Assembly (NCBI GenBank): GCA_945227095.1
Contig: CALYOC010000038.1
Span: 1 to 6,760, forward strand
Direction: 5' to 3'
DNA: 6,760 bases
Source of the DNA: an uncultured Clostridia bacterium
GTDB taxonomy: Bacteria > Bacillota > Clostridia > Oscillospirales > Acutalibacteraceae
The translations under genes and the position numbers were made by a program. Of this stretch, positions 1 to 6,314 are shown piece by piece. Every line of letters begins with the position of its first letter. Positions within the stretch are counted from its first letter, which is position 1. Under the pieces are notes generated by a model, which saw only the letters and a list, made by a program, of their open reading frames with translations, ran no database searches and was not told where the DNA came from.

Positions 1-1133
1 TCAGTCTCGGTGACCTCGATTTTATCAAGTTCAACAATCTTTTCAAGTACAAGTCTAATCTTAACCTGGCGCTCGGACTGTTCCTTGAAGCTCTCACGAA
101 GTTTCTCAATATCGGAACCCGTGTACTGCAAGTATGTCTTAAGATCAAGTCCCTGCATTTGAAGTCTGGAATCAAAGTCACGAAGGTTTTCGTCAACGCG
201 GCTGTCAATCATAACCTGAGGAATATCAGCCTCTAAGCCTTCGATAAGCTTGTCGATAACCGCGTTTTCAAAATCGTTTTCGTTGCTGTCGTCCTTTTGC
301 TTTTTAATCTTTGCTTTTTCGTCTGCTTTGAGCTCGTCGAGTGTGTCAAATTCGCTGACATCTTTAACAAATTCATCATCAAGCTCGGGCAACTCCTTCT
401 CCTTGATTGCGTGAACCTTGCACTTGAATACAGCTTCCTTGCCTGCGAGGTCTTCTGCGCCGTATTCCTTCGGGAAGGTGACATTGACATCAAAGTCCGT
501 TTCAGCTTCCTTTCCGATTATCTGGTCCTCAAAGCCGGGAATAAACTGACCGGAGCCGATTGTAAGCTCATAGTTCTCACCTTTTCCGCCTTCAAAGGCA
601 ACTCCGTCAACAAAGCCCTCAAAGTCAAGCTCAACAACATCTCCGTCCTTAACGGCTCTGTTCTCAACGGGAACCATTCTCGAATTTCTCTCTCTGAGAG
701 CCTCGATTGCTTCATTAACCTCTTTCTCGCTGACTCTGGAAGCCTTTTTCTTAAGCGGCAGTCCCTTGTACTCACCGATTTTAACCTCGGGCTTAACCGT
801 GACCTTCATTGTCATTTCAAGTCCATCTTTACCAATGGACTTAATATCAACATCGCTGGGAGCGGATACAACTGTCTTTTCAAACTCGTCAATCGCTTCA
901 CCGACAACCTTCGGATAAATTATGTCAAGTGCGTCCTCATAAAACACGCCTTCACCGTATACGCTTTCAATCATTTTCCTTGTAGCTTTACCCTTGCGGA
1001 ATCCGGGTACGGAAATCTTATTCTTCTTTTTAGAATAAGCCTGATTAACAGCTGCTTCAAATTCTTCCGCAGAGGCGCTCACGCATAACTCATACACATT
1101 TTTTTCAAGTTCTTTTGATGATTTTAAACTCAT
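1..1133 (-). CDS. tig: Trigger factor, ribosome-associated chaperone and peptidyl-prolyl isomerase (3' end cut by window edge)
   Basis: Trigger factor binds ribosomal protein L23 at the exit tunnel, shields nascent chains and catalyses prolyl isomerisation. The frame stays open from the ATG at 1133 to the left edge and gives 377 residues without a stop. The family is usually about 430 residues long, so roughly the last 50 residues of the C-terminal chaperone arm are missing. The ribosome-binding signature GFRKGK is at residues 44-49, the same place as in E. coli. An FKBP-type PPIase domain spans about residues 155-235, with FEGFVDG, GSGQFIPGFEDQ and FPKEYGAEDLAG. The helical C-terminal region follows and is rich in K, E and D. 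The start is fixed by AAGGAG at 1141-1146, 7 nt upstream, and the gene has its own promoter. No frameshift or internal stop is seen. The identification is secure. Confidence 0.96.
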   Translation of the reverse strand, partial: MSLKSSKELEKNVYELCVSASAEEFEAAVNQAYSKKKNKISVPGFRKGKATRKMIESVYGEGVFYEDALDIIYPKVVGEAIDEFEKTVVSAPSDVDIKSIGKDGLEMTMKVTVKPEVKIGEYKGLPLKKKASRVSEKEVNEAIEALRERNSRMVPVENRAVKDGDVVELDFEGFVDGVAFEGGKGENYELTIGSGQFIPGFEDQIIGKEAETDFDVNVTFPKEYGAEDLAGKEAVFKCKVHAIKEKELPELDDEFVKDVSEFDTLDELKADEKAKIKKQKDDSNENDFENAVIDKLIEGLEADIPQVMIDSRVDENLRDFDSRLQMQGLDLKTYLQYTGSDIEKLRESFKEQSERQVKIRLVLEKIVELDKIEVTET

Positions 1134-1185
1134 TTGTTTACTCCTTAATATAAAATATTAAAATAATATTGAATAACAATGCAAA

Positions 1186-1214
1186 ATTATATCACAATAT
1201 TTTCCAATTTTCAA
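1186..1214 (-). promoter_or_regulatory. Sigma-A type promoter of tig
   Basis: On the minus strand TTGAAA (1209-1214) is followed after exactly 17 nt by TATAAT (1186-1191). A TG one base upstream of the -10 makes it an extended -10. Initiation would fall near 1179 and leave a leader of about 45 nt. That leader holds a perfect 7-bp A/T-only palindrome (arms 1154-1160 and 1164-1170) and the AAGGAG ribosome binding site. No terminator is visible between the upstream phosphoesterase gene and this promoter, so some read-through into tig is possible. Confidence 0.75.
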
Positions 1215-1245
1215 CCTCTTAAAACAAACTGTCGAAATCGAAAAA

Positions 1246-1929
1246 TTATTTTCTCACACAGTATGGCATAAATCCTAAACTGTCAGCGGAAACAAGTTTG
1301 AATTTCACGCCGTCACTTGTGCCGTTATAAGCCGCCGATATTGAATACCCGTGCAGATGGGCGTAATAACATTCCTTTACTCCGCTTTCAATGACGGCTT
1401 GATATATCTGCTCGCATTTGCCCTTTGTTGTCAACGGCGGATAGTGTAAAAACAAAACCGGTTCCTTACCCGTCTGTTTTGCACACTCAATACTCCTTTT
1501 CATCCTGCCCAATTCGCGGTTTAACACCAAATCCGACTCATCGGTCTCAAAAAACCAGCTTCGCGTTCCGCAAACGGCAATATCCTCCGCCACACAGGTA
1601 TTATTAAAGACAAATTCTATTGTATCGAGTGAATTTTCTTCGACAAACTTTTTATTCTTTGAAGCGGTTTGCCACCAAAAATCGTGGTTTCCCTTTATCA
1701 GAATTTTTCTTCCGGGCAGAGAGTTCAAAAATTTAAAATCCTCAAGTGCTTCTTCATAGTTGAGCGCCCAGGAAATATCGCCGAGAACCACCACCGTATC
1801 TTCCGGCTTAACCAATTTTTTCCAATTTTTTTCAAGTCGTTCTACATAATTTTCCCAACCGCCGAAAATATCCATAGGTTTTTCGGTCATTAAGGATAAA
1901 TGTGTATCACCGATAGTAAAAACAGACAT
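1246..1929 (-). CDS. Calcineurin-like metallophosphoesterase, cytosolic
   Basis: This is a 227-residue member of the calcineurin-like phosphoesterase superfamily, which are two-metal hydrolases. The substrate cannot be read from the sequence. The metal-binding blocks appear in canonical order: GDTH (D8, H10), GDISW (D51), KGNHD (N81, H82), an LHYPP block (H162) and AHLHGY (H191, H193). GDISW together with GNHDFWW resembles the bacterial group annotated as predicted phosphohydrolase COG1768; that assignment is from memory. No signal peptide or membrane segment is visible. I chose the ATG at 1929 over the in-frame ATG at 1959 because GGAG (1935-1938) lies 5 nt upstream and because the fold begins directly with the SVFTIGDTH strand. 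It stops with TAA and lies between the divergent DUF1540 gene and tig. Fold confidence is high, but the function is unknown. Confidence 0.9.
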   Translation of the reverse strand: MSVFTIGDTHLSLMTEKPMDIFGGWENYVERLEKNWKKLVKPEDTVVVLGDISWALNYEEALEDFKFLNSLPGRKILIKGNHDFWWQTASKNKKFVEENSLDTIEFVFNNTCVAEDIAVCGTRSWFFETDESDLVLNRELGRMKRSIECAKQTGKEPVLFLHYPPLTTKGKCEQIYQAVIESGVKECYYAHLHGYSISAAYNGTSDGVKFKLVSADSLGFMPYCVRK

Positions 1930-1946
1930 TTTAACTCCAAAATCAT

Positions 1947-1960
1947 CGTGTATAAACACG
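1947..1960. promoter_or_regulatory. Short inverted repeat between divergent genes
   Basis: CGTGT-ATAA-ACACG is a perfect 5-bp inverted repeat with a 4-nt centre. It lies 17 nt upstream of the phosphoesterase start and 40 nt upstream of the DUF1540 gene, in their only shared upstream region. It could be an operator overlapping a TATACA or TATAAA -10 element. No convincing -35 element is visible for either direction, and a 5-bp repeat can occur by chance. Confidence 0.25.
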
Positions 1961-2000
1961 CCTATTTTTCAAAAACTAATTATGAAGGGAGGCAAGTTAA

Positions 2001-2159
2001 ATGCACGAAAATAAAAATATCAGATGTGATGTTTGCAACTGCACTTACCACGATTCAAGCGACCACTGCAGCGCACAGGAAATCTCGGTAGGTCCCGGAT
2101 ACGCCAATTCAAGTAATGATACTGTTTGCAACACCTTTAAATGCAAGAATTGTAAATAA
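2001..2159 (+). CDS. Small Cys-rich protein of the DUF1540 type
   Basis: This 52-residue protein is encoded on the plus strand, opposite to everything else in the window. It has seven cysteines, spaced C9-x2-C12-x-C14-x8-C23 and then C43-x4-C48-x2-C51, plus four histidines (H2, H17, H22 and nearby). The pattern CDVCNCTYH, C-x-A-x-x-I-x-V and C-x-T-F matches what I remember of DUF1540, a family of unknown function common in Clostridia and Bacilli. Such spacing suggests metal binding, probably zinc, which is inference. No signal peptide or membrane segment is present. An AGGGAGG ribosome binding site at 1985-1991 sits 9 nt before the ATG. The gene stops with TAA and ends at the shared terminator downstream. 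It is monocistronic, with no recognisable promoter. Confidence 0.85.
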   Translation: MHENKNIRCDVCNCTYHDSSDHCSAQEISVGPGYANSSNDTVCNTFKCKNCK

Positions 2160-2209
2160 TAATCCCGATTCATCGGAGATTACCAAAGCAAAAATCAAAT
2201 CCTATATCG

Positions 2210-2245
2210 GTAAAAATGCGGAGTTTTTCCGCATTTTTACTTTTT
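2210..2245. terminator. Bidirectional intrinsic terminator shared by the DUF1540 gene and thrC
   Basis: A perfect 13-bp stem (2210-2222 pairing with 2228-2240) contains a GC-rich core ATGCGGA/TCCGCAT and a 5-nt loop. On the plus strand it is followed by five T (2241-2245) and ends transcription of the DUF1540 gene. On the minus strand the T-run lies in the distal arm (ATTTTTAC), starting a few bases past the TGA stop of thrC at 2247-2249. One hairpin therefore serves two convergent genes. Confidence 0.85.
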
Positions 2246-2246
2246 A

Positions 2247-3746
2247 TCACTCAATTCCGAGCATACCGAGTACAACATCTGTCATATCGGTTCGCTCGAC
2301 TGTTTTTGTGAAACGAATCTTTTTATCTTTAAGTCCTGCCAACGGAGCCGGGACCTCCCATGAGGTCACCCTGCTGAGCTCGTCAACCATACGGAATTCG
2401 TCCTGACAAACGGCACTTTCATCTCCCACGGCTTCAAGCACCGCCGGGCTGAATTTAAACGGACTCGCGGTGGATGCGACAACAATCGGTGTGTTGTCCT
2501 TTGTCTTTTCAAGGAAATCATAGCAAACATTTACCGCGACGGCAGTATGTGTGTCACAAAGGTACTTGCGCTTTGAGAAAACTCTGCCGATAGTTTGCTT
2601 TGTGTCTTCGTCGGAGCAGCAACCGGCGCAGAATGTCTCTTTAATTAAGTTTAAAATCTCGCCCGGAACCGTATATTTACCGTTCTCGGTGAGCTCGGAC
2701 ATACATTTTCTGACAAATGCGTCGTCCTCACCGGAAATATGGTAGAGCAATCTCTCCAAGTTCGAGGAAATAAGAATATCCATAGACGGAGAAATCGTTG
2801 TATAGAAATCCCTGTTTTTATTATAATCTCCTTGTGTGAGAAATTCAGTTAATACATTGTTGGAATTTGACGCTCAAACCAGGGTTTTAAGCGGTAATAC
2901 CATCTGCTTGGCATAGTACGCTGCAAGAATATTTCCGAAGTTGCCTGTCGGAACGACGATATTTACCTTGTCTCCCAAATCGATTTTAGAGTTGTTTAAC
3001 AAATCGCAATATGTTGAGAAATAATAGACAATCTGCGGCACAAGGCGTCCCCAGTTTATTGAGTTCGCGCTGGAAAACATCATATTCTTTTGAGCAAGCT
3101 TTTCACCTATTTCCTTACCTGTGAAAATTTGCTTTACCGCTGTTTGTGCATCGTCAAAATTTCCGTTTATGGCACAGACATTGACATTCTCTCCCTCTTG
3201 GGTGCACATCTGCAGCTTCTGCATTGCGCTGACGCCCTCGTTGGGGTAGAACACGAGCATTTTAGTTGAAGGAACATCTTTAAAGCCTTCAAGAGCCGCT
3301 TTACCCGTATCCCCGGAGGTTGCGACAAGTATTACTATTTGCTTTCCGTCGGCAACCTTTTTAGCCGCTGTTGTGAGCAAATACGGAAGTAATTGCAAAG
3401 CCATATCCTTAAACGCACAGGTCGGACCGTGCCACAGTTCCAAAACGCTAACGGTCTCATCAAGCGAAACGGTGGGTGCGACCGCAGGTGAACTGAATTT
3501 GCCCTCTTTGTAAGCATTGCTTACGCAATAATCAATCTCCTCCTCACTGAAATCGGTGAGAAATAAAGATAATATTTTCTTCGCTCTGCCGATATAGTCA
3601 AGCGCGGAAATCTCCTTTATAAAATCAAGACTTATTTTCGGAATTTCGCAAGGTACAAAAAGTCCCCCATCCTTTGAAATACCCTGTGCAATAGCCTGTG
3701 CAGAGGTCACTCTGACACTTTTGTCTCTCGTACTTGTGTAATACAT
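2247..3746 (-). CDS. thrC: Threonine synthase, interrupted by one in-frame TGA (codon 291)
   Basis: Threonine synthase converts O-phospho-L-homoserine to L-threonine with PLP in the cytosol. Reading through one TGA at 2874-2876 gives 499 residues, the usual bacterial length. Visible blocks are the N-terminal YTSTRDKS and KDGGLFVP, the PLP lysine K113 in HGPTCAFKDMALQLLP, ATSGDTGKAALEGF, FYPNEGVSAMQKLQM, SANSINWGRLVPQ and the phosphate-binding PTGNFGNILAAYYAKQM. After the TGA, ASNSNNVLTEFL and SPSMDILISSNLERLL follow in the same frame, and DTHTAVA, ASTASPFKFSPAVLEA and the natural TGA stop come later. Without read-through the product ends at residue 290 and lacks the C-terminal 40 percent. The next ATG (2783) has no ribosome binding site. 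GGAGG at 3753-3757 sets the ATG at 3746, 2 nt past the yraN stop. The gene is last in its operon. Family identity is certain, but whether it is functional is open: error, nonsense mutation or UGA decoding. Confidence 0.93.
2837..2876 (-). other. In-frame TGA of thrC with a hairpin starting at the stop codon
   Basis: The TGA codon occupies 2876-2874. On the minus strand TGAG (2876-2873) can pair with CTCA (2840-2837). After a 4-nt one-sided bulge (CGTC), AAATTC (2868-2863) pairs with GAATTT (2846-2841). The loop is 16 nt. The upper stem is A/T-rich and weak. A bacterial SECIS element also lies immediately 3' of a UGA, but this hairpin puts only 11 nt between the UGA and the loop and has no G at the start of the loop. 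It does not match the known E. coli-type element as I remember it. The codon and pairing are seen directly; any recoding role is speculative. Confidence 0.35.
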
Positions 3747-3748
3747 AT

Positions 3749-4147
3749 CTATCCTCCAAAATCTAAATTAACCCCCAACGCTCCTGCGTCAAAAGCATTT
3801 TTTATATGTTTTATCTTAAACGGTTTTGTATCCGAAGTTTTTTCAAAATAAACTTCAATTACATCAAAGCGCGGCTGCAACCGCTCGGTCATATTATTGC
3901 AATAAAGCGCGGCGCTTAAAATGATTTTTCTTTGTTTTCTCTCATCGACATATACCTTCGGAGAGCCCTTGCTGAAATTTGTTCGGCTCTTGACCTCGAC
4001 AAATACTATGTATTTTCCGTCATTGGCGATTATGTCTATCTCTCCGAAGCGAGTACGGTAATTGCTCTGAACAATATTCAAGCCCTTTTCCCTTAAAAAA
4101 CGCGCGGAATATATCTCGCCCCATTTTCCTATATCGGATTTAGACAT
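3749..4147 (-). CDS. yraN: UPF0102 (YraN) family nuclease-fold protein
   Basis: This 132-residue protein has the typical family length. It has the UPF0102 order of motifs: GKWGEIYSARFLREKG near the N-terminus (residues 7-22), then RFGEIDIIANDG (33-44), VFVEVKSR (48-55) and RFDVIEV further on. GEID plus FVEVK is the PD-(D/E)xK-like core (E36, D38, E51, K53), so a nuclease-related fold is expected. The cellular role in most bacteria is not established. An ATG at 4147 has AGGTGA (4153-4158) 5 nt upstream. A GTG at 4156 is in frame but overlaps that ribosome binding site, so I prefer the ATG. The start overlaps the end of rnhB by 8 nt, suggesting translational coupling. It stops with TAG just before thrC. 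Confidence 0.92.
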   Translation of the reverse strand: MSKSDIGKWGEIYSARFLREKGLNIVQSNYRTRFGEIDIIANDGKYIVFVEVKSRTNFSKGSPKVYVDERKQRKIILSAALYCNNMTERLQPRFDVIEVYFEKTSDTKPFKIKHIKNAFDAGALGVNLDFGG

Positions 4148-4754
4148 TTTCTTCACCTAAAAACTTCTTCAAAAAACTTCTGCGATGGACGGGAGAAATA
4201 CCGTATTCACGAAGCTTTTCGTAGTGCAGTTTCGTTCCGTACCCCTTGTGGCGTGCAAACTCATACTGCGGATACTCCTTGTCAAGCTCGCGCAAAACTC
4301 TGTCCCTGCTGACCTTGGCAAGTATCGAAGCCGCAGCAATATTGGCGCTTTTTGCATCACCTTTGACAATTGCCCACTGCTCAATCCCGTCCAAGCCGGG
4401 CGTCTTGTTGCCGTCAATCAAGGCAAGGCTCGGAACCGTTTTAAGCCCCTGCACGGCTCTCCTCATAGCGAGAAATGTCGCATTTAATATATTTAACTCG
4501 TCAATTTCTCTCTCGTCGGCAAAGGCGATTGAGTAATCAAGAGCGGTTTCGGTGATTACATCAAAAAGTTCTTCTCTCTTTTTCTCGCTGAGCTTTTTTG
4601 AATCATTGACTCCCTCAATTACACAGCCCTCGGGCAGAATTACCGCCGCCGCGCATACAGGACCCGCCAACGGACCTCTGCCGGCTTCGTCAATCCCGCA
4701 GATAACCGAATGTCCTTTGGCTTTTCCCTGCTTTTCATACTCTAACCAGTCCAT
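4140..4754 (-). CDS. rnhB: Ribonuclease HII
   Basis: RNase HII cuts the RNA strand of RNA-DNA hybrids and starts removal of single ribonucleotides misincorporated into DNA. The 204-residue protein has the family blocks GIDEAGRGPLAGPV (20-33), NDSKKLSEKKRE (50-61), DELNILNATFLAMRRA (85-100), LIDGN (112-116), KGDAKSANIAAASILAKVSRDR (131-152, in two parts) and HKGYGTKLHYEKL ending in HRRSF. By alignment with the E. coli enzyme from memory, the four metal-binding acids are D22, E23, D114 and D133, all present. GGGGTGA inside the end of rbgA serves as its ribosome binding site. The ATG follows the rbgA stop after 3 nt in the same frame. The stop is TAA, inside the start of yraN. This is an intact, typical gene. 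Confidence 0.97.
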   Translation of the reverse strand: MDWLEYEKQGKAKGHSVICGIDEAGRGPLAGPVCAAAVILPEGCVIEGVNDSKKLSEKKREELFDVITETALDYSIAFADEREIDELNILNATFLAMRRAVQGLKTVPSLALIDGNKTPGLDGIEQWAIVKGDAKSANIAAASILAKVSRDRVLRELDKEYPQYEFARHKGYGTKLHYEKLREYGISPVHRRSFLKKFLGEENV

Positions 4755-4757
4755 AAT

Positions 4758-5624
4758 TCACCCCGGCATTTCATAAGTAATCTTTCCCAATACTCCGTCC
4801 TTAAACTCCGTCATAAGCATTTTCGCAGCTCGCAGAGTGTCAATTTCACCGCCGCTGATAAGCATACCGCGCTTTCTGCCTATAAGTTCAAGGATTTCAT
4901 AATCCTCCATACCGGATATGTCGGAGAGCTTATATCTGCTTTCAAGTCTGTCGTGATAAGACTCCTTCATAAATCCGATAAGTCGGCAAGCCATTATCTC
5001 CGGATCCATTATCTCGGCTTTAACCGCTCCCGAAAATGCCAATTTGTCACCCACGCTTGCGTCATCAAATTTCGGCCAAAGCACTCCGGGTGTGTCCAAA
5101 AGCTCAACTCCGTTTCCGATATTAAACCACTGATTCGCCTTTGTCACACCGGGCTTATTGGCAACAATCGCCTTGTTTTTCTTTGCCATACGGTTGATAA
5201 ACGACGATTTACCGATATTAGGTATGCCGACAACCATTATGCGCAACGGCTTCCCCGGCATACCGCGCTGCTCGTTCCTGCGCATTACAGGTTCCAAAAC
5301 CCTCTTAACCGAGGGGATAAAGGCATTGACGCCCTTTCCGGTCCGACAATCGACGGCAATCGCGGTGATACCCTTTAACCTATAATATTCAATCCATTTC
5401 TCCGTTGCATATGCGTCGGCATAATCGGACTTGTTGAGCAGTATTATGCGCGGCTTGTCGCCGATAATGCTGTCAAGGTCGGGATTTTTGCTCGATTCGG
5501 GCAATCTCGCATCTCTGATTTCCGCCACTGCGTCAACCAATTTTAAACATTTTATAATATTCCTTTTTGCTTTTTCCATATGGCCCGGAAACCATTGGAT
5601 AGTCTGTTTCGGATTATCAATCAT
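4758..5624 (-). CDS. rbgA: 50S ribosomal subunit assembly GTPase RbgA (YlqF)
   Basis: RbgA is a circularly permuted GTPase that acts at a late step of 50S subunit assembly in Firmicutes. The 288-residue protein shows the family N-terminus IQWFPGHMEKAKR (9-21) and EIRDARLPESSKNP (35-48). The permuted G motifs then follow in order: G4 NKSD (64-67), a G5-like stretch near DCRTGKG (92-98), G1 GIPNIGKS (133-140), G2 within PGVTKANQWF (158-167) and G3 DTPG (177-180). A helical C-terminal domain follows. I chose the ATG at 5624, which has GGTGA (5630-5634) 5 nt upstream, over the in-frame TTG at 5636. It overlaps lepB by 8 nt. It stops with TGA, after which ATT and the rnhB ATG continue in the same frame. 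It sits between lepB and rnhB, as in many Firmicutes. Confidence 0.96.
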   Translation of the reverse strand: MIDNPKQTIQWFPGHMEKAKRNIIKCLKLVDAVAEIRDARLPESSKNPDLDSIIGDKPRIILLNKSDYADAYATEKWIEYYRLKGITAIAVDCRTGKGVNAFIPSVKRVLEPVMRRNEQRGMPGKPLRIMVVGIPNIGKSSFINRMAKKNKAIVANKPGVTKANQWFNIGNGVELLDTPGVLWPKFDDASVGDKLAFSGAVKAEIMDPEIMACRLIGFMKESYHDRLESRYKLSDISGMEDYEILELIGRKRGMLISGGEIDTLRAAKMLMTEFKDGVLGKITYEMPG

Positions 5625-6207
5625 ACAGGTCACCAAAGCTTCTCAACGGATAAAGGCGATACTCCGCCTTTCCGACGATATAGTCAGTATCAATATCACC
5701 AATTGCGGTTGAGCGAGAATCATATGAATTATTACGATTGTCGCCCATTACAAATACCTTCCCCTGTTCAACGATATGAGGGAACTCGACATCATAGCTT
5801 AAATAGGTTTTATCCATAATGTAATCTTCTTGACTGAGCTTTCCGTCAACATACACATCACCCGAAGAAAAGTCAATATCTACAACCTGACCTTCAACGG
5901 CGATAACTCGCTTGATAAGAGGCTTATTGACCGTGGACGGCTGAGAGGTTACGACTATATCCCCCGGCTCATATTTACTGCCGAAGGTCGATAATAAAAG
6001 CCAATCTCCGTTGTTTAGGGTGGGCATCATAGAGTCACCGTCAACTCCGGCAACTCGGAAAACGAAAGTGAAAATGACGAAAATTATAACCAAAGACTGA
6101 ACTATAATTTCAATAAAATCCAACAACACCGAGCTTCCGCTACCCAAGCAATTGGTCGGCTTGTCCGATAAAACTATTTTATTCTTCCTGCTTTTAGACT
6201 TTTTCAA
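5617..6207 (-). CDS. lepB: Type I signal peptidase
   Basis: Signal peptidase I removes signal peptides from secreted preproteins at the outer face of the cytoplasmic membrane. The 196-residue protein has a Lys/Arg-rich cytosolic N-terminus (residues 2-10). One membrane segment follows (about 28-50, FIEIIVQSLVIIFVIFTFVF), and then the S26 boxes: GDSMMPTL with nucleophile S59, PGDIVVTS, PLIKRVIAVEG with general base K99, and FVMGDNRNNSYDSR. The S-K spacing of 40 equals that of B. subtilis SipS. A single membrane segment is typical of Gram-positive enzymes. The start is a TTG at 6207 because AGGAG (6216-6220) lies 8 nt upstream. The in-frame GTG at 6216 overlaps that ribosome binding site and is unlikely. 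The stop is TGA followed at once by TAA. It is first gene of the operon running to thrC. Confidence 0.94.
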   Translation of the reverse strand: MKKSKSRKNKIVLSDKPTNCLGSGSSVLLDFIEIIVQSLVIIFVIFTFVFRVAGVDGDSMMPTLNNGDWLLLSTFGSKYEPGDIVVTSQPSTVNKPLIKRVIAVEGQVVDIDFSSGDVYVDGKLSQEDYIMDKTYLSYDVEFPHIVEQGKVFVMGDNRNNSYDSRSTAIGDIDTDYIVGKAEYRLYPLRSFGDLYD

Positions 6208-6215
6208 GACAGTCA

Positions 6216-6220
6216 CTCCT
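6216..6220 (-). promoter_or_regulatory. Ribosome binding site that sets the lepB TTG start
   Basis: AGGAG on the minus strand lies 8 nt upstream of the TTG at 6207. Its last base is the first base of an in-frame GTG, so the GTG cannot be the start used with this site. Confidence 0.7.
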
Positions 6221-6238
6221 GAAATTAAACTTACACAT

Positions 6239-6267
6239 AATATATATTAGCACATTGATTATGATAA
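6239..6267 (-). promoter_or_regulatory. Candidate promoter of the lepB-rbgA-rnhB-yraN-thrC operon
   Basis: TTATCA (6262-6267) and TATATT (6239-6244) on the minus strand are 17 nt apart, a plausible sigma-A pair with a weak -35. An alternative is the extended -10 TGCTAATAT at 6244-6252. Initiation would fall about 15-20 nt before the lepB ribosome binding site. The strong terminator after rplS just upstream argues that a promoter is needed here. The region is very A/T-rich, so a chance match is possible. Confidence 0.45.
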
Positions 6268-6314
6268 ATCTATATATTTATAAAAATAAATTAAATTATT
6301 TTTCATTTTCGGAC

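Noticed and set aside
297..1088. Open frame of 263 codons on the plus strand, opposite tig
   Set aside because: It lies wholly antisense to the well-supported tig frame, has no ribosome binding site or family motif that I recognise, and is explained by the codon composition of tig.
1930..1959. ATG at 1959 as the phosphoesterase start
   Set aside because: It adds ten unconserved residues and has no good ribosome binding site, whereas the ATG at 1929 has GGAG 5 nt upstream.
2161..2181. Small hairpin just after the DUF1540 stop (8 bp with one bulged A, TTCA loop)
   Set aside because: No T-run follows, and the much stronger 13-bp terminator lies 30 nt downstream. It is probably incidental.
2247..2783. 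Separate 178-residue gene starting at the ATG at 2783
   Set aside because: It is the C-terminal part of threonine synthase. The frame is continuous with the upstream part and the ATG is the conserved Met of SPSMDI, with no ribosome binding site near it.
2828..2833. AAGGAG just downstream of the internal TGA, as a re-initiation site for the C-terminal half of thrC
   Set aside because: No ATG, GTG or TTG lies at a usable distance in frame; the ATG at 2783 is 44 nt away. The bases are explained by coding of the TQGDYN segment.
2874..2876. Frameshift as the cause of the thrC break
   Set aside because: Both halves are in the same frame, so no insertion or deletion is needed. A single-base substitution or true UGA decoding is enough.
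2837..2876. A canonical bacterial SECIS element
   Set aside because: The pairing gives only 11 nt between the UGA and the loop, a weak A/T upper stem and no G at the start of the loop. It is kept only as a weak hairpin finding.
4148..4156. GTG at 4156 as the yraN start
   Set aside because: The GTG is itself part of the AGGTGA ribosome binding site for the ATG at 4147, and the family's conserved N-terminus begins after that ATG.
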